A stretch of 64,000 nt of DNA from Cryptomeria japonica (lineage: Eukaryota > Streptophyta > Pinopsida > Cupressales > Cupressaceae), in assembly GCF_030272615.1 (NCBI RefSeq), contig NC_081406.1, positions 398,674,939 to 398,738,938 of the forward strand, in the 5' to 3' direction. The translations under genes were made by a program, and so were the position numbers. Below the pieces are notes generated by a model. That model had not been told where the DNA came from and searched no databases. It saw nothing but the letters and a program-made list of their open reading frames with translations. Shown in pieces: positions 57,569 through 64,000 of the stretch. Each line of letters starts with the position of its first letter. The first letter of the stretch is position 1.

Positions 57569-60493
57569 TTAATTCTTTGGATCCAACTTCTTCCCGCATT
57601 TCCTAATGTGTTTAAGGTAGCCTTCATCTCTATATGTAACTACATTAAATATTGTATCCCTAAGCACCATCTCTATCTTGATTAGGTTGTCTAACTGGTC
57701 CACTGTCTCATTCATATCTAGGGCATCTGCTTGGGTGACACTAAGGTATGCACTAAGTAAAGCCTTACACTCTGAGAGCCATGCACTTTTGTCCTTGATA
57801 ACCCCTACATCATCAACCAAATTGGGAATCTCACTCTGCAAAACCTCCTGGCACTCCTGGAACTCTTCCTTCAACTCTTTTGTATACTTTTCATGAATTT
57901 CAATTAATTTTGTTATCCTTCTAATAGTCTTTTCTTTCAATGTCTTATCTTGTAATAACATATTGAGTTTGTTGTAAATCCTTTGGTTAGAGACTATATT
58001 ATCCATGTTCTTTTGATACACACCCCAAAATTCATCCAAAACCTTTTCTAAATTTTCATATCTCCTTGTCATGAATACACAGGCAACATCCATCCTGATA
58101 GTTTTCATTTGCTTCTTCATCTTATTGTATTCCAAGGCTAGTTTCTCAAATTTCTTCTTCCATTGGGCACTAGAGTTAGTGATTTGTAGTACTGGATGTC
58201 CTCCTCTTTTTAAAGCTTCTTCATACAATGCTTTGTATTTATGCTTTTCAACAACTTCCCATTTCAACTGAGCCTTATTAAACTTACAAATGTCAATCCT
58301 TACATCTGCAATGACCATAGGATCCACCTCTCTGACTTTCAACCTCATCATATGACCAAAAGCCTTATCTACATCTATTATCTTAGGTCTCTTATTGGGA
58401 GGGTATAGGGACCAAAGAAACATTTCTTCTTCATTTGGATCATACCTTGATCCAATAAAAATATCTTTTACTCCTTGGATATCCAACTTCATATCCCTAT
58501 TATCTGTGTGCAGCAAAGTATAAAAAACAAATGAGGCACTCAAGTCCCATCCTAGAAACATAATTATACTAGCCTCCCCTTCTGTGGGGTCATATTCTCA
58601 ACTTCTGCATTGATGTCTTCCTTCAATCTCCGCTTCATTTTTGCTTCATTTTCAGGGGTAATATTTGGCACTGCTTCCCTTAATTTCTTACCCTTGAAGT
58701 GATACAAGAATGACTTGAATTCTTTAGATTTATGAATTGATCATCTGATACAAAAGTCGTGTGCTAAATCATTCTATCATCTGTCTCTACATTCAAGGTT
58801 GTGATTAATTTGTCCTGTGCATCAAGCTCTTCTTCTCTGTTAGGTACATGTATTTTTTATATAACTTCATTCTCTCTTGAGTTACTTTATGCATGTTCCT
58901 CTTCTTCACCTTGGAAGTCCTCCAGCCTTTGTTTCTTCTCCTATAACCTTCTCTCAAGATCTTCCATGACATCAACCAATTCTTCCACTTCCTTATTTTT
59001 GCACAGATCTTCCATATCATCAGTAAAATGGATATAACCTTTCAGGTCCTACCCTTTTCTACATATGTTTGTATATCCCTCAGGATCATAATTCTTCCTG
59101 GGTTTGTGTAACAACAAATTATATTCATCTACTAACTTTCTGTCAAAGGCTTCATAAGCCCTAGTTGATACAATCTTGAAATCTCCAAACTCCAAATTCC
59201 CTGGCAAAAAGGTCTACTTATGCGCATCCCCAAAGTGACGAGCATTGGTAACACTAAGCTATCTCACAATTTCTAAAAATGCAATACAATCAGGTGTCGG
59301 TTTAGGCAATACATATGGTGAACCCTCAAAACAAAACACTCTAACAAAAGTGAAATTGACATAGGAAAACCAATCACCCTAATTATGTTTCACTTTGGTA
59401 TTATGGTGCTCAAATGGCCAAAGAAACTTCTTAATGTTTTCCAAAAAAGATCCTTCAATAGTCTCGTTGTACATTTTGAACAAGGGTTTGACGAAAAATT
59501 CTTCAAACTTCACATAATGGCAATTCATATACCTAGAATCCCATAAAGAAACCCATAGTTGTACAAGTTGCTCCTGTCCATCCTTTCCAAACTGGTTTAC
59601 TCTCAAACCCACTGGCCACGGTCCTTTGAATTGATCATAAAACAATATTATACACATTAACAGAGATAATGCTTGAAATGCTTATCAGGATTGTTCTTCA
59701 GGTTCAAAAAACCCTCATGCAATTTGTCTGCCAGATATGCAGCGAAATCAAATGCTCTAGGCTCATGTCTTTGGACATCGGCTGCCAAAACTAGTGGTCC
59801 CATTCTTGCTATGTCTAGAGCCTCGACTCCTCCAACCTGTCCACAAGCCATGCAGGTATATTAGAAATACTTTTTGAAACTATTGATATCATAAGGCGGC
59901 CCATCCTCCTCTATCAGTCTTCCTTTCTCAGCCTAATGAAACACCAAATTCCACCCTTGATATGTGGTGTCAATCTTTCTGTATTCCTCCTCCAAATTAT
60001 TGAAAGACAGAGGCACCTCCACCTCAAAATTCATACCAAAGACTTCTTGAATCATCGCTGCTACGAAGCAAATGAAAACAGTCTTGTCGGGTAACTGGAT
60101 GCATCTTTTGGTGGCATAATAATTTCTGACCATGAGCTTGAGCAAGCCTATGTTTACAAATACATTAGGGACCGTGAGTTTTCCTAGACCAGTGCTCCAT
60201 GGGTTAGATATAGGCATCGAGTCATTTCTCCTTATGTAATGAAACAAGAACAATTCGTATCCTCACACTCTGGTCCATACATCACCTATCTTCTTGTACC
60301 TATCCTCCTGCTGGTCATGAATTGGCAAATTTGTCTTTGGCCTTCTAGACTTAGCTCTTGGAGAACTCATCTGGTCAATCATGTCTTGATTTAGCTTCCT
60401 CTTCTTTGCAACCTCTCCTGCCTTTGATTGTTTCAATGTGTCACTAGATATTTATGTGACCTTCCTTTTTCCTTTCGTACTTGAACCCTCCAT
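57569..60493 (-). pseudogene. Ins-D gene remnant, unrecognised basic and coiled-coil protein
   Basis: Minus-strand gene starting at ATG 60493 (MEGSSTKGKRKVT, then AKKRKLNQ, NLS-like basic runs). The same frame continues, with stops near 60453 and 60255, into a 106-codon stretch (PNVFVNIGLLKLMVRNYYA, IQEVFGMNFEVEVPLSF, 60253-59933) and a 64-codon stretch (59851-59657). The next part is in another frame (59657-59379). A final 330-codon open stretch (58561-57569) is Lys/Glu-rich and looks coiled-coil. Between 59379 and 58561 are fragments such as LEFGDFKIVSTRAYEAFDRK and DPEGYTN. I do not recognise the family. Frame changes could be mutations or unspliced introns. Confidence 0.6.
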
Positions 60494-62061
60494 CTTACAA
60501 ATCCTCTGTTTTGCACTCTGTAACTTCAATTATCACTCCAGAGATAACAAACTGCTTACAGATTACTTTATGAAAAACAATGTGTACGAGACCCCATATA
60601 TAAGTTTATCTCCATTATAGTTAACATATGAAAGAAATCCTGGTTATATTTGCTTTGTACGACTTTAGGCCTATCCGTTGGATGCATTAAATAATGGCAG
60701 TCATGTCTGTTTTCACACCAGATTTCTTAATAGCTAATCGATGTAACTCTACCCGAACATTTAATTATTTGGCACCACCCATAATGTACACTTCTTAAAT
60801 TTCCCTTTTGTCTTTTTGATCGGTGTAGGTCACCCCAACATATCTGCCTTTCTTTGCTCTATGGCATCCTACCCATCAAAAATCAACATAACTCAAAAAA
60901 TGCTCATTTGATAGTAAAAGATACCCCAATGAGTCCTCTTTTATGGTCTGCACCTCTTTCCTCATCGGGCTTCTTTATCAGGCGTCGAAACAACTTGGTT
61001 GATGTTTTACTGATTCCTCGATGACACCATATTCTATTTTGTAAACCATTCCACCGTTTCGCTCTATCGACATAGCATTTCCCAATGAAGTCTCCTTGTT
61101 TGCATTCTACTTAACTTCTTCATCAGGCATCGGGACAACATGTAAACACATCTTGCTGATGGATATAAGTTACCCCGATAAGACCCTAAACTCTACGTTC
61201 AACACTTCTTTATCAGCATAACTCTAGCTGATATTGGCGTCCGCCTAGCTTTCCTCTATCGAGTATCGGTGTAGCTATTTTGGTTCCTTTCTGAAGGTTA
61301 ACTTTTTCTCTGATGAACCCATCTTACTTCCAGTCTACAGCCTTTTCTTCTTGGCTCCCCTATTCATCCTATCGGACATCGGGGTAACCCAATATTCCCA
61401 TCTCCTGATACTCAGATAATTAAAACATTTCATCCGCACTCTTCCTTATCAGTGAGGGTCATACTGATAGCTTCATCGACTATCGGTATAACAACTTCTT
61501 CGCACTTCTGATACTGAATTATTTTGCCGATGGATATATCCTCTTACTTACTCCTCGGTATAAGCTACCCCGATGATAGTGCCTCATTTCTTTTGCGCAC
61601 CGATTTATTTGCCATCTGAAAAACCTGCTTGGACCACATTCTAATAGATCAGTAGATAGATCTCTCTACTATTTTGGCTATGCAATCCTATCGGGATAAC
61701 CTATGTCGATAGTTTAAATTTTACAAATTTGAAAATTACCATAAATGTCAATGGCTCCAATTCTTCATAGAGGGTGTATGTAAGCCAAAGGCACTTCCAA
61801 TTTCATCATACTGACTCCTCCTCTGATATCTGCAAGAATGCTGATATGATGGACTCTTTATGTAGTCTTTACTTAGTGCTTTCCCTTAATGTGCCCAAGT
61901 GACCCCTATCCATTCATGAAACAGTTGATCCTTGGATAGCTTCATTGTCTTCAATGATTCTCCTGCATATAAAAACCAACAGTAAATGCCCTTATGATGA
62001 AATTTAATGTGAAATCATCCATATATATCATAGAAATATTTTGTAAAAATATGTGCAAACA
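60494..62061. other. Ins-D upstream region
   Basis: Leader side of the Ins-D gene. 60815-61700 holds the TATCGGGGTAAC-type cluster. A tatatgcag splice-acceptor-like word (minus) lies near 61965. No frame is supported. Confidence 0.55.
60815..61700. repeat. Scattered ATCGGGGTAAC-type motifs in Ins-D
   Basis: About twelve loose copies, often in close pairs: tatcgagtatcggtgtagc (61256), tatcggacatcggggtaac (61372), atcgactatcggtataac (61469), ctcggtataagctaccccgat (61552), tatcgggataacctatgtcg (61685). Spacing is irregular, so it is not a simple tandem repeat. Confidence 0.65.
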
Positions 62062-64000
62062 ACTTGAACAATCCTTAATTAATATTGGACCCTAAAGAAC
62101 CTTGTCGAAAGCCTCAAAATATAAAAGATAAAAATTTTCTTTAATATGATTCCACATAGTTTGATAGAATTCAACTGAAAGCCCAATCTATCCTTGGAAT
62201 TTTATTTGATGGCATTGCTAACAAATTTCTTTACTTATTTCATCTAATTCTTACAAGATAAGTTAGAGCATTGCATAGTCATGTTCTAAAAATTATAAAG
62301 TCATTAATAAAAGTCACAAAAGAGAAAAGGAGGCCTAAATATAAAAAATAAACTTCAAATGATGCTTTTCCATTTAGAATATCTAAACATTTATGAAGTT
62401 TATAAAATATTGACCTATCAAAATCATTCAAATACTTTGTTTTTTTGTTGCCAAGTCTATGTACAAGTGACCTTTTTGGAGGGAGTTCATTGTGGGAAAT
62501 AAAGGAGTTTTAATAAACTAGGTTTGGCTTAGGTTTTTCTTCCACATATAATTTCCTTTTATTTCATTCTCAGATCACCAAAACATGGCAAGGACTATTG
62601 CAAAGCATAAAGGGGAATGATGATAAGAATAATCACAACTATTGATATCAAATTAAATAAAGATAAAACCTCACAAACAATCATAGTGATGTAGGAGCAT
62701 CCCTAGTTCTTTGCAATCTTACATCAACCTAAAACATTTTTTTCACAGTTTGTTTCCTGTTTTGCAGTTTCAACATTTCTTTCAGCATTTATTTGCATTT
62801 GATCACCAGATCTTGCAAAGATGGATTTTTTTCATACACATGTTCATCTACCTTATCCTAAGTCCATGAGACTTTTGGATCTTTTTTTGGAAAGGTATCA
62901 CTTTCAAAATTTGAGACAATTTTCTAGCTTGGAACACCAAAACCGCTTGGACCTATTTGCTATTAGTGAATCTTATGGATCACTTCCATAGCTTGTGGAG
63001 CTTCGATTCATTTTTTCCAACATTCCTTGGCATGTGGCCAACCTTCTGTTGGCTCCATACTTTATTCTATGGATTTTCTCGAAGGATCTCTTTAGCAGAG
63101 GCTGACCATTTTTTTTTACACGTTACATCCTATTCATCTGCATTTGTGATGCAGAGCCCTGATATATGTATAGGATAGGTTCACCCAATCCAAGGACAAA
63201 CCAAGGACTCGAGAAATCACAATAGACTCTAAGGGGTCAAGAAAGATCAATTTGACAAGTCCCACATCCTTGCCTTCCTAAATGCTTCCTCACAAGGTCA
63301 CTTACCTAGAGTGCTTCACAAGGTCTTCTAGTGAATCTTAAGAACCCTATAGCCCAACAATGGTTTGGTCCTCTCTCCAATTCATAAATTATTATATAGG
63401 GTTTTTTTTGAAGTCCCCTATGCTAGGAAGACCCCTTTCAAGCACCCATTAGGTTCCCTCTAATGGTTTGTGCCAACTGTTGCAATAAGGCCTACAAATC
63501 CTAGTAGCCCTGCCAAACCGGTTTTCCACATTTAACTCCTCATTTCTCCAAAGGATCCAAACAAATAATTCTATATTAGGATACCATTTAAATAGTTACA
63601 AAACATATCCCAAGGTTTTTGACAGTTTGGGAACACAAGAGTCCAAACCCTATCTTGGTTAGGGGACCTAATAGCCCCAATTAGGCCTATTTTACAAAGG
63701 AGAGGTTAGGAAGTGACCCTATCTTGTCACACAATTAACACACTTAGGGCATGGTTAATTCCTAAGTTCTAGGTGATGATCAGACCCCTAACACCAGATG
63801 TGAGACCTATTTTCTTGTAATTGCACGGTGGCCACATGGAGTTGCCCACCTTAATGCATCAAACCCTTGTCTCCAACCAGTCCTAACCTACAAAAGGATC
63901 TCAAAATATTAAAATAATTTGGCCATTATTTCATCTCCTCCAAATCTATGGGCCATCAATGAAGGATCAACAAGATGAGGCCATTTCTTGGTAAAACCCT
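62062..64000. repeat. Direct duplication, copy B, third piece (LINE-B and adjoining sequence)
   Basis: Resumes at acttgaacaatcc and matches 22937-24890 to the window edge. The LINE part (antisense linker before RT) runs to about 62450; the rest equals the unassigned text after LINE-A. No gene is supported, and the right boundary is outside the window. Confidence 0.88.

Larger units (their letters stand above)
56529..62061 (-). mobile_element. Ins-D: unclassified 5.5 kb insertion with TG...CA ends
   Basis: The insertion interrupts LINE-B at a site intact in LINE-A. It is flanked by gcttg (56524-56528) and acttg (62062-62066), a 5 bp duplication with one mismatch. Ends are TGTTGGTTCC and GTGCAAACA in plus reading, so it begins TG and ends CA on both strands. 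I found no terminal direct repeat, no pol motif and no long inverted repeat. These traits fit a solo LTR of unusual length or a defective LTR element whose second LTR was lost. A minus-strand gene remnant fills 57569-60493. Confidence 0.6.

Noticed and set aside
56529-62061. Ins-D as a Helitron, CACTA or Mutator transposon
   Set aside because: Ends are TG...CA with a 5 bp duplication; no CTRR end, CACTA end, long inverted repeats or 9 bp duplication were seen.
2-64000. CRISPR arrays, prokaryotic operons or ribosome binding sites
   Set aside because: The window is plant retrotransposon DNA; the tandem repeats have no spacer structure.

Overview
This 64 kb window is plant nuclear DNA made almost entirely of nested retrotransposons. 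I found no host gene, tRNA, rRNA or CRISPR array. The plant assignment rests on the element types: a Ty1/copia element, two full-length Ty3/gypsy elements of the Tat lineage (two RNase H domains, antisense extra gene), a plant chromovirus with a C-terminal chromodomain, and an L1-type LINE. The nesting depth and AT-rich sequence suggest a large, repeat-rich genome. A conifer would fit, but the sequence does not prove it.

Layout, with names used below. Copia-1: the 3' part of pol (2-1330), its 3' untranslated region, and a 3' LTR from 1831 that is split in two. Tat-A (2086-20125, minus orientation, TSD cagac) sits inside that LTR, which resumes at 20131 and ends near 21355. LINE-A (about 21356-23340, minus) is followed by unassigned repeat DNA to about 25.5 kb. 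Chromo-1 (minus) is split into 25523-26884 and 44631-45375 by Tat-B (26885-44625, plus orientation, TSD cttgg). From 45376 a second copy of the LINE-A region (LINE-B, same orientation) runs to the window end. It is interrupted by Tat-C (45635-56097, plus orientation, TSD agtct), a non-autonomous relative of Tat-A, and by Ins-D (56529-62061), an unclassified 5.5 kb insertion with TG...CA ends. LINE-A supplies the empty site for both of these insertions.

Tat-A and Tat-B each have LTR, leader, gag-protease-RT-RNase H-second RNase H-integrase, a repeat-rich 3' region, an antisense gene for a plant mobile domain (PMD) protein with an acidic or low-complexity part and a coiled coil, polypurine tract and LTR. 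Every coding region is now broken by stops or frameshifts except the visible piece of Copia-1 pol.

The most interesting content is noncoding structure shared by these divergent Tat families: (1) a hairpin motif starting GGTGAAAACC that occurs in pairs, both inside the protease-RT linker of pol and in the 3' untranslated region, with compensatory stem changes; (2) a leader block with a GGCCTGCC..CCCGA core; (3) a 30-31 bp tandem repeat with core ATGTCCTGAA downstream of pol; (4) a TGGGTGTCTGTGATAAG block followed by a hairpin; (5) family-specific motif arrays in both the sense leader and the antisense-gene leader. Together they suggest RNA-level signals kept across Tat elements. Tat-C also carries a long Pro/Ser-rich reading frame in place of pol, and Ins-D carries an unrecognised coiled-coil gene.
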